A stretch of DNA of 64,000 bases from an uncultured Actinomycetes bacterium (GCA_937926105.1 CALANS010000088.1:34528-98527), one strand, 5' to 3'. Shown: positions 1-9,001, counted from the first letter of the stretch. Numbers and translations: made by a program. Notes: generated by a model from the sequence alone, not told the origin.

Positions 1-1
1 G

Positions 2-463
2 GTGGCCCTCTATCCCGCAACGTCCGCTGCCTGCAAGCTTGTGGCGGGCGGCGGGGGCTTCGCCGATGTCGCGGGTGCCGGGTACGGCATGGCTGGTGGA
101 GCCGCCAATAGTCACACCTGCTACGTGGTCATTCAGCCCGTACTCGGCATGCCCGCAGCAAACGGCGACCTCGGCGGCACGATCATGAGCGGCACACCCG
201 TCACGTACACGTTCAACTCGCTCGCTGTTGCCGCAACGATCGACAACGACGCAGTGGTCAAAGCCGTACCGGAGAGTTCAGCTGCAGAGCTGGCGTCGTC
301 CCTGAACGATCCGCTCGGCTACGGCCTGCTCGACTTCAAGGGTGCGCTCACCCCGACGGACGGTGCCCAATGCTCCTACCCGGCCCCGGCTGTCGGGTAC
401 GGATCGGAGGGTCGAGTTGTCGTCATCCAAAGCGCCACAACAAGCGCCCTCACCACCTGCTAG
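2..463 (+). CDS. C-terminal part of an unrecognised protein (5' end outside window)
   Basis: The frame is open from the first bases of the window to a TAG at 461-463 and has the G/C-rich third positions of a real gene. The visible ~153 residues are rich in Gly, Ala, Val and Thr, with four cysteines, which would suit an exported or surface protein. No domain is recognised. A small membrane-protein gene follows 25 bases downstream on the same strand, so the two may be co-transcribed. The true start lies upstream of the window, so length and function cannot be judged. Confidence 0.55.
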   Translation: MALYPATSAACKLVAGGGGFADVAGAGYGMAGGAANSHTCYVVIQPVLGMPAANGDLGGTIMSGTPVTYTFNSLAVAATIDNDAVVKAVPESSAAELASSLNDPLGYGLLDFKGALTPTDGAQCSYPAPAVGYGSEGRVVVIQSATTSALTTC

Positions 464-488
464 CCATAGGACGACCGAAGGAAGCCCG

Positions 489-719
489 ATGACCAACCCC
501 AATCCACTGACCGAGCCGAAGAAGAAGCCGAGCCGCGCAAAGAACGTCCGTGATGGTCTATTCCTGATCGTCATCGGAGCGGTCGGCTTCATCCTGTTCC
601 TGGTCATCAACTCGGCGGCGCACATTCGGATCCTCCCGCTAGCTGGGATCGCGATCCTCGTCATGCTCGCGGGTGTGGCCGCGATCGTCTTCGCGTTCAG
701 CAAGACCGACACCAAGTAG
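489..719 (+). CDS. Small two-helix membrane protein, unknown function
   Basis: A 76-residue protein. The ATG at 489 is preceded by a GAAGGAAG ribosome-binding site, so this start is preferred over longer in-frame ones. The N-terminal ~20 residues are hydrophilic and lysine-rich. Two hydrophobic segments follow (about residues 22-38 and 47-68), separated by a short loop, and the C-terminus is charged. This predicts an integral membrane protein with both ends cytoplasmic. It sits between the partial gene at the window edge and the 488-residue protein starting at 763. No family is recognised. Confidence 0.6.
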   Translation: MTNPNPLTEPKKKPSRAKNVRDGLFLIVIGAVGFILFLVINSAAHIRILPLAGIAILVMLAGVAAIVFAFSKTDTK

Positions 720-762
720 CCGCCCACCTGACCCAGATCAGCTCGGTAGATCGGAGGAACCG

Positions 763-2229
763 ATGGGCTTGTTCTCCCAACGTGCGAACCAGAAGAAGAC
801 GGCGCCGCTCACGGCTGAGGTCGGGCCCTGGCTGGCCCGTGCCCGCGCGGAGCTACCAGCCCTGAGCGAGTCGCACCTGATGTTCCTGGCCGGCCTGCAC
901 ACGACCCTGGCTGCGCAGACGATCCTGGCGGGTGCCCAAACCAGCATTCTGGGTGAGGGCAAGCAGGCGTCGGTCGCGAAGTTCATGAGCAACCGGGACT
1001 CGATCCTGCGCTTCGAAGGCTTCGGCTCCTCCGGTCAGCTGACCCTGGGCACCCCAGGCAATGTGCTCGACTACAAGACCGATTGGAGCCTGCGGTACTC
1101 GATTGGCGCCTCCACCAGCGAGATCACCGTCTCTGACTACCGCACCTGGAACGACGACATCGCGAACTACGCGCGGCTCGACAAGGTGCGAACTTTGCTG
1201 GCCGACACGATCGCGCACGGTCCCGACTGGGTCGTCAGCGACGGTTACCCCCGCGCCGCCGACCACCTCACCGCCATCCGCCGCGACCGCGAGTTCTCGC
1301 CGCTGGCCCACGACTACTGCGACCCGCAGCACGCCACCACGCTGGCGCCGGTCCGGGTGAACTGTATGGCGAAAATCCTCGCGACCGCCGCGGAAGACCT
1401 CGGGTACTTCATCTCGACCGACAGAGCGTCCGGCGAATGGCTGATTCGCCTCGCGCCCGACGGCAACCGTGAGCTCGGCGTCGTCCGAGTGCGCGCGGTG
1501 GACGACGAGCATTCCGAATTCGACTTCCCGCAGACCACCGCGTTGGCCCCGATCGAAGCCCAACGCGTACGCCGGCGCGGCCTACGGCTGCTGCAATCAC
1601 TGGTCGTCGACCTCGAGGAAGACATTCCAGCGATCGTTGCCGCCAACGACACCATCGCGGCGATCGCTCGCGCGTCCGAGGATCCCACTACGTGGGTGCA
1701 GGCCTGGACCGATCAGACGCTCAGCCCGCAGTGGACGGTCACGCCCGGCGCGGTGATCCCAGTCGCGGTCGTCATCACCGGCCGAGACGGCGGGCCGATG
1801 CTCAACCGGATCGTGGCCGGCGCCAGCTCGGTCGCCCTGCGCCGTCGCACCTTCACCCGCGGCATGACCCGTAAGAGCCGACAGGACGGGCGAGTGGTGA
1901 TCGCCCGCAACGCCGCGATCCTCACCGGCGCCGACGGGTCATACCAGCCCTTCCTGCGCTACGTCTCCACACCAGACGCCAGGGAGGCCACCGTCGCCGT
2001 CGCTGCCAGTGATCTGCCCATGTTCTGGGAGGTCTTCCACGGCGACCGTGGGAGCGAGCAGGCCACGACCACGCTCCTGCTCACCACCGGTCTCGGCACC
2101 ACCGACAACACCGTCGTCTACGGCAACGAGCTGATGGCCTACCTCGACGCCTTCTGCTCCCTCGCAATCGCGAACGGCCGAGCAGCGACGTTCCAGACCA
2201 TCGGCCTGCGCGTGCCAGGCGCGGTCTGA
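763..2229 (+). CDS. Hypothetical protein, 488 aa
   Basis: Start chosen at the ATG at 763, six bases after a clear GGAGGA site; an upstream in-frame extension has poor coding character. The protein is soluble, with no signal peptide or membrane segment. It begins with an amphipathic helical region, followed by mixed alpha/beta sequence with many Trp, Asp and Arg residues. A basic stretch near residue 370 (several Arg plus Lys) may contact nucleic acid or another protein. I do not recognise the family. Same strand and spacing suggest it belongs with the two preceding small genes. Confidence 0.65.
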   Translation: MGLFSQRANQKKTAPLTAEVGPWLARARAELPALSESHLMFLAGLHTTLAAQTILAGAQTSILGEGKQASVAKFMSNRDSILRFEGFGSSGQLTLGTPGNVLDYKTDWSLRYSIGASTSEITVSDYRTWNDDIANYARLDKVRTLLADTIAHGPDWVVSDGYPRAADHLTAIRRDREFSPLAHDYCDPQHATTLAPVRVNCMAKILATAAEDLGYFISTDRASGEWLIRLAPDGNRELGVVRVRAVDDEHSEFDFPQTTALAPIEAQRVRRRGLRLLQSLVVDLEEDIPAIVAANDTIAAIARASEDPTTWVQAWTDQTLSPQWTVTPGAVIPVAVVITGRDGGPMLNRIVAGASSVALRRRTFTRGMTRKSRQDGRVVIARNAAILTGADGSYQPFLRYVSTPDAREATVAVAASDLPMFWEVFHGDRGSEQATTTLLLTTGLGTTDNTVVYGNELMAYLDAFCSLAIANGRAATFQTIGLRVPGAV

Positions 2230-2369
2230 CCGGGATCGGCCAGCTCAGCCAAGGGCCGGTCCAGCGCGGCGCAAGTCCTCCAACGTCACAGCGGCCTGCG
2301 CGGCCACCTACCGTTGTTGCTCGGCCTCTTCGGCCACGCGCTCAGCTCGCTCGCGGAAGTCCATCCCGA

Positions 2370-3050
2370 TCACCCGGCCGGCACGCCGGCGACGCGACGA
2401 GCGACCCATTCGATGAACGGCTCAGGCTGGACGGGGAACGCGATCTGAAGCCCGTGGTGCCGGTTGAACGTCAAATCGGCCAGCGGGTCGTTGAGATGGG
2501 TGCCGGAGGCGGCCCTGACGGTGAGCATGCGGCTGATGGTGTCCGGCCGCACTGGAATGGTCTGGAACGAGTCGGCCGTCAATTGGCTGCCGGTGGTCCA
2601 CGCCGATTGCGTGTCGCCTGGATTCCGAGACCGCCGACCCTCCGACCGCAGTGCGTTACGGAACCGCTCACCAGCGGTTGGGTTGTGGAAGCCGACTTGC
2701 TGGTGCAGCATCCACTGACCGGACGTGGTCAGGAAGACACCGTAGGCATCGTCAATCAACCACTCGTCCGAGGCCGGGACAAAGCGACTCCAGCCGCTCA
2801 CCTTCGACATCAGGGTGCCGACCGGCGTGGTGGCCAGGCGGTGTGCCTGCGCGTACGCGGCGGTCTCGGCTGCGGCCTGGGCGAGCGCCTGCTTGGCGCC
2901 CACCCGGAGGTCGTTCTCCTGGGCTGTCGCGGCGTGGGCGCTATCGGCGGCCTGATGGCGCAACGCATCGACTCGATCGGCAAAGTTCACTGCCCGGTGA
3001 TATTGCTGTCCGCGGGCGTGAAGAACCCGGCATCTCACGGGTTCCCCCAA
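2370..3050 (-). CDS. Hypothetical protein, ~226 aa
   Basis: Minus-strand frame with plausible composition: an alanine-rich helical N-terminal third (about residues 25-75), then a mixed region rich in Trp, Phe and His. The C-terminal half has the look of a compact alpha/beta domain. No known motif is recognised. The start is uncertain: the first ATG is at 3050, but a GTG or ATG 20-80 codons further in could be used. Overlapping plus-strand frames are arginine/proline-rich and look like shadows, which favours this strand. Confidence 0.45.
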   Translation of the reverse strand: MGEPVRCRVLHARGQQYHRAVNFADRVDALRHQAADSAHAATAQENDLRVGAKQALAQAAAETAAYAQAHRLATTPVGTLMSKVSGWSRFVPASDEWLIDDAYGVFLTTSGQWMLHQQVGFHNPTAGERFRNALRSEGRRSRNPGDTQSAWTTGSQLTADSFQTIPVRPDTISRMLTVRAASGTHLNDPLADLTFNRHHGLQIAFPVQPEPFIEWVARRVAGVPAG

Positions 3051-3126
3051 GATCCCCGGGCTCGACTACTCGATGCTGCCCGGACGACTTACGCACGGGA
3101 GAGGTAGTGCACAGATCGTTGTGGGG

Positions 3127-3618
3127 ATGCCCGAGATATATCGTGCGATCGTGAGCCTTGAAGACGCCGCTCGTCGGTTGGCTGCGGAACAGCGGAGCAA
3201 GAACGTTGTGTCGGCGACGGCAGCCGAGGCGAGCCAACGGCGTATGACCACTCCATCGCACGAGGCCCTTGAGTTCGTGAGCTTCTGCGACAAACACGAC
3301 GTTGCGCCGGTTCCGATCGTGAGTGGCTTCCGACAGAACTGGCGCGGCAAGAGTGTCGAGATCATCGGCGGGCGAGGCTGGCCCCTTGACGTCGATTTCT
3401 ACGACGTAAGGCCCCGGACTGGCCTGTGCGTGCTGGAGGACGGCACGCTGGTCATCGTGCGCGGTGAGAACCCCTATCGCCTGGGAGAGCCCGCCGATCC
3501 CGAGAACCTTCCCTACTGGGTTAGACCGTGGCTGGGCTCGCTCGCGGACATCCTCGCGAAGGCGGCGAGCAACATCTTGATCAAGAAGGAGAACGGCACG
3601 CTGCGTCCGCCGTATTAG
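3127..3618 (+). CDS. Hypothetical protein, 163 aa
   Basis: The ATG at 3127 is the likely start, since the upstream in-frame extension lacks coding character; no strong Shine-Dalgarno is visible. Residues 1-45 form a charged helix (Glu/Arg/Ala rich). The central part alternates beta-like segments containing Gly-Gly-Arg-Gly and Asp-Val-Asp. The C-terminal segment is amphipathic. It has no signal peptide or membrane segment. No family is recognised. It stands alone between the minus-strand gene at 2370-3050 and the gene at 3832. Confidence 0.5.
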   Translation: MPEIYRAIVSLEDAARRLAAEQRSKNVVSATAAEASQRRMTTPSHEALEFVSFCDKHDVAPVPIVSGFRQNWRGKSVEIIGGRGWPLDVDFYDVRPRTGLCVLEDGTLVIVRGENPYRLGEPADPENLPYWVRPWLGSLADILAKAASNILIKKENGTLRPPY

Positions 3619-3831
3619 ATCGATAGCGAGGGCGCCCACCGACCGTGGCCCTTGGAACCGACATGCATCCTGCTTCGACTCGAGATGCGGGCCCGACGAG
3701 GGGAGTGCCCGCGTTGGTGGTCCTGATCCCTGCCCTCGTGGCGTGGGCTCTAGGCTGAGCCATAGGTCCGTCAGAGCAGCGCGGCCCATGTCCGTCTGTC
3801 AGCCATTAGCCCAGCCAGGTGAGCACCGATC

Positions 3832-4761
3832 ATGAGCAGTGATCTATCCGCGTCGGACTCGTCGTCGCCAAGCGGATACGACGCGATCATGGCACTACTG
3901 GGTTCTGATGAGGATGGCGTGGTGCTGGTGCCCCGCGAACCGGATTGGATCGATGCCTGGCTAACCGAGCAGCTCAAAGACGACCCTGTGGATGCGTCTG
4001 TGGACGGTGAGCATTCTGCCGCCACGGCTCCGACCGCGGTGCGGTTCCTTGACCAGCTCGAGGAGCCGCCACTCGACTTGCTGCAGCGACTGACGGGTGT
4101 CAAACGCGTCTCCCTGTCCCCGGATGACGGATCGACCGACGGCTACCCGCGTTTTCGGCCCTGGCGGCTCCGGCACGCTATGCAGGGTCTGCACCACGGA
4201 GTGCTGGTTCTCCCGTGGTTCCTTGCGGCCCGACTGGTCCATGCAGCTCGCCTGGAAGGGTTGAGGATTGAAATCCTGCCCGTGGGGGTGGGGTCACCCG
4301 ACGTGCCGGGTGTGGTGGAGTTGAGGACGCTGGGGCTGCCGGAGTCGGTGATCACGGAGCTAGCGGAACACGGCGTCACGACAGTCGATGACGTACGTGC
4401 AATGACTAGGACGGCGGTCAGCTCACTCGGCTTCCCTTCAAGGGCCTTGATGGCTGTCCACCGTCTGCGCGGACGAACCAACATGGCCCCTGGTCCACAG
4501 CCGGAGCGAGAGGCGCGCGATTTCACCCTCGACCCGTTCAGTCTTCTGGCTCCTACGATGACTGAGAGTCTCCGTGGCGCTGCACAGGCCGAACTGGAGC
4601 GCCGAGTCGAAGCGCGGCTGCCGGCTCCTATTGATGGTGCCATAGACGATGAGACCCGGGAGTGGTTGTCGAGCGAAATTGCCCCGCTCGAGCGCCGCGC
4701 CATCCGGGCCGACCTGGCCGTACGTGCCGACGAGATAGTCGAACTGTTACACCACCTGTAG
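3832..4761 (+). CDS. Hypothetical protein with an RNA polymerase alpha-CTD-like helix-hairpin-helix segment
   Basis: 309 residues. The N-terminal ~110 residues are acidic. Residues ~160-215 contain a segment resembling the helix-hairpin-helix fold of the RNA polymerase alpha C-terminal domain: a beta-turn leading into LGLPESVITELAEHGVTT, then Val-Asp-Asp-Val, an alanine-rich helix, a Gly-Phe-Pro turn and a final Arg-rich helix. Alpha-CTD-like modules outside RNA polymerase usually bind DNA or proteins. The rest is unrecognised. No catalytic motif is visible. It lies immediately before the convergent GHKL-nuclease gene. The domain assignment is by eye and moderately sure. Confidence 0.6.
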   Translation: MSSDLSASDSSSPSGYDAIMALLGSDEDGVVLVPREPDWIDAWLTEQLKDDPVDASVDGEHSAATAPTAVRFLDQLEEPPLDLLQRLTGVKRVSLSPDDGSTDGYPRFRPWRLRHAMQGLHHGVLVLPWFLAARLVHAARLEGLRIEILPVGVGSPDVPGVVELRTLGLPESVITELAEHGVTTVDDVRAMTRTAVSSLGFPSRALMAVHRLRGRTNMAPGPQPEREARDFTLDPFSLLAPTMTESLRGAAQAELERRVEARLPAPIDGAIDDETREWLSSEIAPLERRAIRADLAVRADEIVELLHHL

Positions 4762-4923
4762 CCGCGCCGACCGGATGTGGTCAGGATCCCGCCTAGACCA
4801 GCACCAACTGGCACCTGGCCACGTCAAGAGCCCGGCCAGCGTCAAGCGGTGTCGCCCAGCAAGGGGGACCCTTCTGCTGGGAGCCGCCGATGAGAGGTGC
4901 CGACGGACTGCGGGCACGCCACG

Positions 4924-6906
4924 TCATGCGCTGCTGCCATGCACGGCTGCCGGAGCCTCGACGAGTGTTGGCGGCAGGAGATCTCGGTATTGCTCGCGGA
5001 TGTGGTCTAGCCCCTCGGTGATCGACGGGTCGTGCTCCAGCGCGGCCGTTACAAACTCCAGACGTCGCTGGTTCTCATCCAGCAGATCTCGCCACCGGCG
5101 TATGTAGGCGCGCACCAGCGGCCGACCGGACTCCTTCTTCGGTGTCAGGTAGAGGCCCAGCTCGCGGTCCTCGCCGATGATGCGGCGCCGGACGACATCG
5201 TCGTAGTCGGTCGTTACGAGAATGAAGTCCCAGGTTGTTTTGTCGCTCGCGAACGCAGCGGTGGACAAGACAGCGTTCGCGTAGTCCTCAACCTGGTCAA
5301 TCTCCTTGCGCCCCGCGACGATGTCGGGTGCCTTGAGCTCGACGACCAAGTGCTGGATCCGGTCGTGCTCCTTGTATCGGGCGGCGAGATGGAGGTCGGT
5401 TCTGCCGGTCTTGCCGTCCCAACGCCTGACCGTTTCGGTGCTCTGATTCGGGAGCCCTTCCAACTTGAGGTGGTTGCGGAGCAGTTCGGTCAGGCTGCGT
5501 TCGCTGCTCATGAGGTGGTAGCCCTCGCCGAAGATCCACAGTTCGTGCTCCAGGATCTTGTGGAGGTGGTCGCGCTCGCCCACTTTTCCCGAATCCTGTG
5601 GGTCGAACAGCAGGTGGTCGAGACCGGCCAGGAACTTGTGACGGCTGGCGACGAGGTTCGCTGACCGGATGATCGCCGAGAGCGTTGTCTCGCTGAGCAG
5701 CCGGGTCAGCGTGTCCCGGTCGGCCTCATTGAGGGAGACGACCTCGTGCAGGATCGTCGTCAGCTTGTCTGGGTCGTGCCGGATCGCATCTCGGAGCAAG
5801 GCGAGGGTCAGCTTGGCGTCTTTCTGGGTCTTCGAGATGTGGGGGACCAGGGTGCCGGAGACGACGTCGAACACTGCCCGCTCTGCCCGCTCCGGCTCGC
5901 TTCCGGGTTCGCCTTTGTACGGGTAAACACCGGTGTCTTTCCACTGCTCGATTTGCTCCCGTCGACGTTCGCGTCGGCGCGCGGCGAAGTGTTCCCTGAT
6001 CGCTTTCCGGGTGGCGCTCCACAGCTGACTGACCGGTTCGGGGGCCATGTCGCCCAGGCCGAGGACTGCGAGTTCGTCGACCCCCAGGCCGGCCCAGGTG
6101 ACGTAGGCCGAGTAGCTGAACTGGCTCTCCAGCTGGCTGCCTGGCTCCTCGTACGGGAAGTGGTCGTCGTCGGGCCCGAAGTAGACGGCCTGGTGCTTGC
6201 CGGAGCGCCACTCGATCACGCGGACCACGGCCTCGTGCGCGCCGTTCTCACCGAAGGTGATGGGTAGCTGGGTGTCGTGCGTGATCTCCTGGGCCGGGTC
6301 GAGCGTAGAGCCGTCGTACGTGACGGTCAGGGTGTTGTCGTTCAGGAGCGCCGGCGCGAAGTGCGAACGCAGCGTGGGGACGACATCGGCCGCGTCCAGC
6401 GCCGCCAGCTGCTGTTGTGCTTCGTTGTGCGCCGTGACAGTCGTACCTGTCTTGGCGTTGGTCGAGGGGACGGCGTCCCATCGGAAGCGGTCCCTGGCCC
6501 GGCGGCTGCCCGAGATGGTGATCTCTTGGCGCTGGCCAGCCGTGTCGTCGCTGACACTGATCCATGTCACCGCCGAGCCGAGCGCGAAGGCTCGTAGCCG
6601 GCCCTCGCCACGCTTACCGTGCAGGCGACGCAGGCCGTTCTTGGACTTCTCACTGAGACTCTTCCAGGAGCCCCCGATCCGCCCGAAGGTAGCCTCCACC
6701 TCGTCGGAACTGATGCCGTGACCGTCGTCGACAACAAGGACGGCGGCGATGGCCTCGGCTGTGTCGCGCTGCAACTCGACCGCGACCGTGGCCGCCTCGG
6801 CATCGATCGCGTTCCACACCAGCTCGACGACCGCACGCACAGCATCACGCTCGTGAGCGAGGCGAGCAACCAGATCGTCGCTCGCCTGAAGTACCAGGTC
6901 GCCCAT
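4924..6906 (-). CDS. GHKL (Hsp90/MutL/MORC-like) ATPase with C-terminal PD-(D/E)XK-like nuclease domain
   Basis: 660 residues from the ATG at 6906; upstream in-frame codons lack coding character. Residues 28-36 form the GHKL N-box (Glu, then Asn32, then Asp35-Ala). Asp61-Gly-His-Gly is the G1 motif, and Gly97-Lys-Arg-Gly-Glu-Gly the glycine-rich G2 motif. The middle part is helical. Around residue 520 the order Asp ... VVELKAP, followed by Glu and Gln, fits the active site of a PD-(D/E)XK nuclease. GHKL ATPases of the MutL/MORC type joined to nucleases are known from restriction-type defence loci. Here the gene lies 2 kb before a type I R-M operon and is divergent from an XRE/ImmA pair. DNA cleavage powered or gated by ATP is inferred. 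Confidence 0.75.
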   Translation of the reverse strand: MGDLVLQASDDLVARLAHERDAVRAVVELVWNAIDAEAATVAVELQRDTAEAIAAVLVVDDGHGISSDEVEATFGRIGGSWKSLSEKSKNGLRRLHGKRGEGRLRAFALGSAVTWISVSDDTAGQRQEITISGSRRARDRFRWDAVPSTNAKTGTTVTAHNEAQQQLAALDAADVVPTLRSHFAPALLNDNTLTVTYDGSTLDPAQEITHDTQLPITFGENGAHEAVVRVIEWRSGKHQAVYFGPDDDHFPYEEPGSQLESQFSYSAYVTWAGLGVDELAVLGLGDMAPEPVSQLWSATRKAIREHFAARRRERRREQIEQWKDTGVYPYKGEPGSEPERAERAVFDVVSGTLVPHISKTQKDAKLTLALLRDAIRHDPDKLTTILHEVVSLNEADRDTLTRLLSETTLSAIIRSANLVASRHKFLAGLDHLLFDPQDSGKVGERDHLHKILEHELWIFGEGYHLMSSERSLTELLRNHLKLEGLPNQSTETVRRWDGKTGRTDLHLAARYKEHDRIQHLVVELKAPDIVAGRKEIDQVEDYANAVLSTAAFASDKTTWDFILVTTDYDDVVRRRIIGEDRELGLYLTPKKESGRPLVRAYIRRWRDLLDENQRRLEFVTAALEHDPSITEGLDHIREQYRDLLPPTLVEAPAAVHGSSA

Positions 6907-7105
6907 GGAACTGACTGTAGGGCGCACCGACGACAGACACGGCGGAGGCTCAGCCCCGGTGTGGCGCTGCAGCAACCTCGGTTGCGGCGTCGTCGGGCAG
7001 CGGAACCACAAGATCATCGATCGTCACCGAGCCTCGAACAGCTCAGGCTCGGGTCGCGCGCCAGTGGACAGCGTCGGGCTCCGCGACCCGACACGCTCGC
7101 TCCCT

Positions 7106-7149
7106 GTTGCGCGATATCGCACCACATCTGCGGTATGGTTTGGCGCAAC
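7106..7149. promoter_or_regulatory. Candidate promoter with flanking inverted repeat for the 7170-8891 operon
   Basis: GTTGCGC at 7106-7112 and its inverse GCGCAAC at 7143-7149 flank a possible -10 box TATGGT at 7134-7139; a second palindrome, GCGATATCGC, occupies 7111-7120. The layout suits binding by a dimeric repressor such as the XRE protein encoded two genes downstream. It also lies between this operon and the divergent GHKL-nuclease gene. Binding is inferred, not shown. Confidence 0.4.
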
Positions 7150-7169
7150 GAACCGAGAGGGGCAATCAG

Positions 7170-7832
7170 ATGGCGACCGCGATCAGCCTGCCGTACGGCG
7201 AGGACCACGAGCGTCGCCTGGAGGCGTTCGGGCTCTCGACCGAGGTCATCCACAACGGCCTTCGCCGCGGTGCCGAGCACGCCGCGAATCGGAGTTCACA
7301 CGCCTTGAAGACGGCCGCCGGGACCGACGTTTACCAGGACGGCATGGAGGACTTCACTCGGCTGCTGTCGGCGGGCGGCTGGCGGCAGGTAGACGTCGAC
7401 GGACAACCCCGCCTCATGCATCCTGAGGGCCTGATGTCGTTCACCATCTCGTCGGGGATCAACGTGGGGAGCGCGGATCTTCGCCGGCACCCGCGCACGC
7501 GGCGTAAAGGCAAGGCCACCAGAGGCTCGCTGGCACCGCTGCCGCCTCACCCGTCGCTGTTCGGCGACGAGGACACTGGGGACCCTGCCGAGCTGGCCGC
7601 TAAGGCGGCGACCGCGCCGTTCTACTTCCTGCTGTGCGAGCGTGCGCCCCAGGGCGGCGGTGTCCACATCGAACTGGCACAACCAGCAGCCATGACTGAT
7701 GGCGGCAGCGTCAACGAGTGGCGGGATCGGATCCGCGTCGGCTTCTTGCCGCTGGAGGGCGACCTGTCGGTGTTCGATCATCCCGACGACGAGGGCCCGG
7801 ACGAGTTCGACGTACCTGTCGAACCGCGCTGA
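7170..7832 (+). CDS. Hypothetical partner protein of the ImmA/IrrE gene, 220 aa
   Basis: The ATG at 7170 follows a GAGAGGGG ribosome-binding site, which fixes the start. The protein is soluble. A helical N-terminal part (residues 10-60) is followed by a beta-rich stretch with a basic patch near residue 110, and the C-terminus is very acidic (Asp-Asp-Glu, then Asp-Glu). No catalytic motif is recognised. The next gene, an XRE/ImmA-IrrE protein, starts 27 bases downstream, so they are probably co-transcribed. Genes placed directly before an ImmA/IrrE protease are often its substrate, toxin or co-regulator. That role is only an inference here. Confidence 0.6.
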   Translation: MATAISLPYGEDHERRLEAFGLSTEVIHNGLRRGAEHAANRSSHALKTAAGTDVYQDGMEDFTRLLSAGGWRQVDVDGQPRLMHPEGLMSFTISSGINVGSADLRRHPRTRRKGKATRGSLAPLPPHPSLFGDEDTGDPAELAAKAATAPFYFLLCERAPQGGGVHIELAQPAAMTDGGSVNEWRDRIRVGFLPLEGDLSVFDHPDDEGPDEFDVPVEPR

Positions 7833-7859
7833 CGAGCTGTCGTCAGGAGCCCTGTCGAC

Positions 7860-8891
7860 ATGTTCAACCCAAGCCGCCTCCGGCTGGCACGTCTCCGCCT
7901 GGGGTACACGCTCACCAAGCTTGCCGAGATCAGTGGCGTCTCGCCCCGCACACTGACCGATTACGAGAACGGTCATCGACCACCGACGGACGAGACGCTG
8001 ATCAAGCTTGCCGATGCGTTGGCGGTGCCACTGGCCTTCCTCGAGCGAGATCCGATCGAGCCGGTGACCGCCGGCGCAGCCAGCTTCCGCAAGCTCAGCA
8101 AGGCCAGTGCGACGCGACGCGACGCCGTCCTCGCGAAGGCATCCCTCGCACTCGAGTTCTTCGACACCATCGAGCAGCGGTTCCGCCTCCCTACCCCTGA
8201 TATCCCCACCCTCGACAAGCTGGCCCCAGACCAAGCGGCTGAGCTCGTTCGACACCGCTGGAACCTGGGGGACCGTCCGATCTCCAACATGCTGCACCTG
8301 CTGGAATCGAAGGGCGTACGGGTCGCGTCGCTCAACCACGAGTACGACGACATCGATGCCTTCTGCTTCTACCGCGATGCCGTCCCGTACATGTTCCTGA
8401 ACACGGGCAAGACCGGCGAGCGCCGACGGTTCGATGCTGCGCACGAGCTCGGACACCTGGTGTTGCACAGCGAGCTGGAGATGGATCCCAGTACCTCGAA
8501 GGAGCGCGAGGCGGAAGCGAACGCGTTTGCGTCGAGCTTCCTGATGCCCAGGACGGCAGTCGAGAGCCAGCAGATGCGGGCAGCCAGCGTCGAGCGCATT
8601 CTGGTCGCCCGGTCGTACTGGCGGGTGTCCGCTATGGCGATGACCCATCGGCTCCACGAGCTGGATCTACTCACCGACTGGCAGTACCGCTCGGCGTGCA
8701 TCACGCTCTCGGACCGCGGGTTCCGCCGCGCCGAGCCGGACGGCATCGTGCCGGAGACGTCCCAGCTGCTGCGCAAGGTGATGTTCGGGGCAGGAGCCCG
8801 GATCACCGCGAGAGAAGCGGCATCCGCGCTGGATCTATCGCCTGCTGAGGTTCGTGAGTACGTCCGTCACTTGGTGCCGGTGAGTGCGTGA
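7860..8891 (+). CDS. XRE-family regulator fused to ImmA/IrrE metallopeptidase domain
   Basis: 343 residues. Residues ~3-60 form an XRE-type helix-turn-helix (leading helix, then LAEISGVSPRTLTDYENG). Residues ~170-230 hold the zinc peptidase signature His-Glu-Leu-Gly-His near residue 195, followed by a conserved Glu-Ala-Asn-Ala-Phe-Ala-Ser helix typical of the ImmA/IrrE (DUF955) fold. Such proteins switch genes by binding an operator and cleaving a partner repressor. They occur in mobile elements, toxin-antitoxin loci and stress regulation. It probably controls its own operon and perhaps the divergent GHKL nuclease. Family assignment is firm; the target is unknown. Confidence 0.85.
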   Translation: MFNPSRLRLARLRLGYTLTKLAEISGVSPRTLTDYENGHRPPTDETLIKLADALAVPLAFLERDPIEPVTAGAASFRKLSKASATRRDAVLAKASLALEFFDTIEQRFRLPTPDIPTLDKLAPDQAAELVRHRWNLGDRPISNMLHLLESKGVRVASLNHEYDDIDAFCFYRDAVPYMFLNTGKTGERRRFDAAHELGHLVLHSELEMDPSTSKEREAEANAFASSFLMPRTAVESQQMRAASVERILVARSYWRVSAMAMTHRLHELDLLTDWQYRSACITLSDRGFRRAEPDGIVPETSQLLRKVMFGAGARITAREAASALDLSPAEVREYVRHLVPVSA

Positions 8892-8983
8892 TGCGTTGCC
8901 TGTCGGTGGCCCCTGACACCCTGATCTTGGGCGGATCGCTGTTCGCGGCGACCCGCCTATCGAATGCTTGTTCGAAGATATGG

Positions 8984-9001
8984 TACAATGGAGGACACAT
9001 G
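8984..9001 (+). promoter_or_regulatory. Candidate extended -10 promoter of the hsd operon
   Basis: TACAAT at 8984-8989 is preceded by TGG, giving an extended -10 element (TGN before the hexamer), which can work without a good -35. Transcription would begin near 8996, about 60 bases before the hsdM start at 9058. No other promoter-like element is obvious in the 8892-9057 gap. Confidence 0.45.

Noticed and set aside
7296..8657. 453-codon open frame antisense to the XRE/ImmA operon
   Set aside because: It covers two well-supported plus-strand genes and has no recognisable domain; composition is typical of an antisense shadow.
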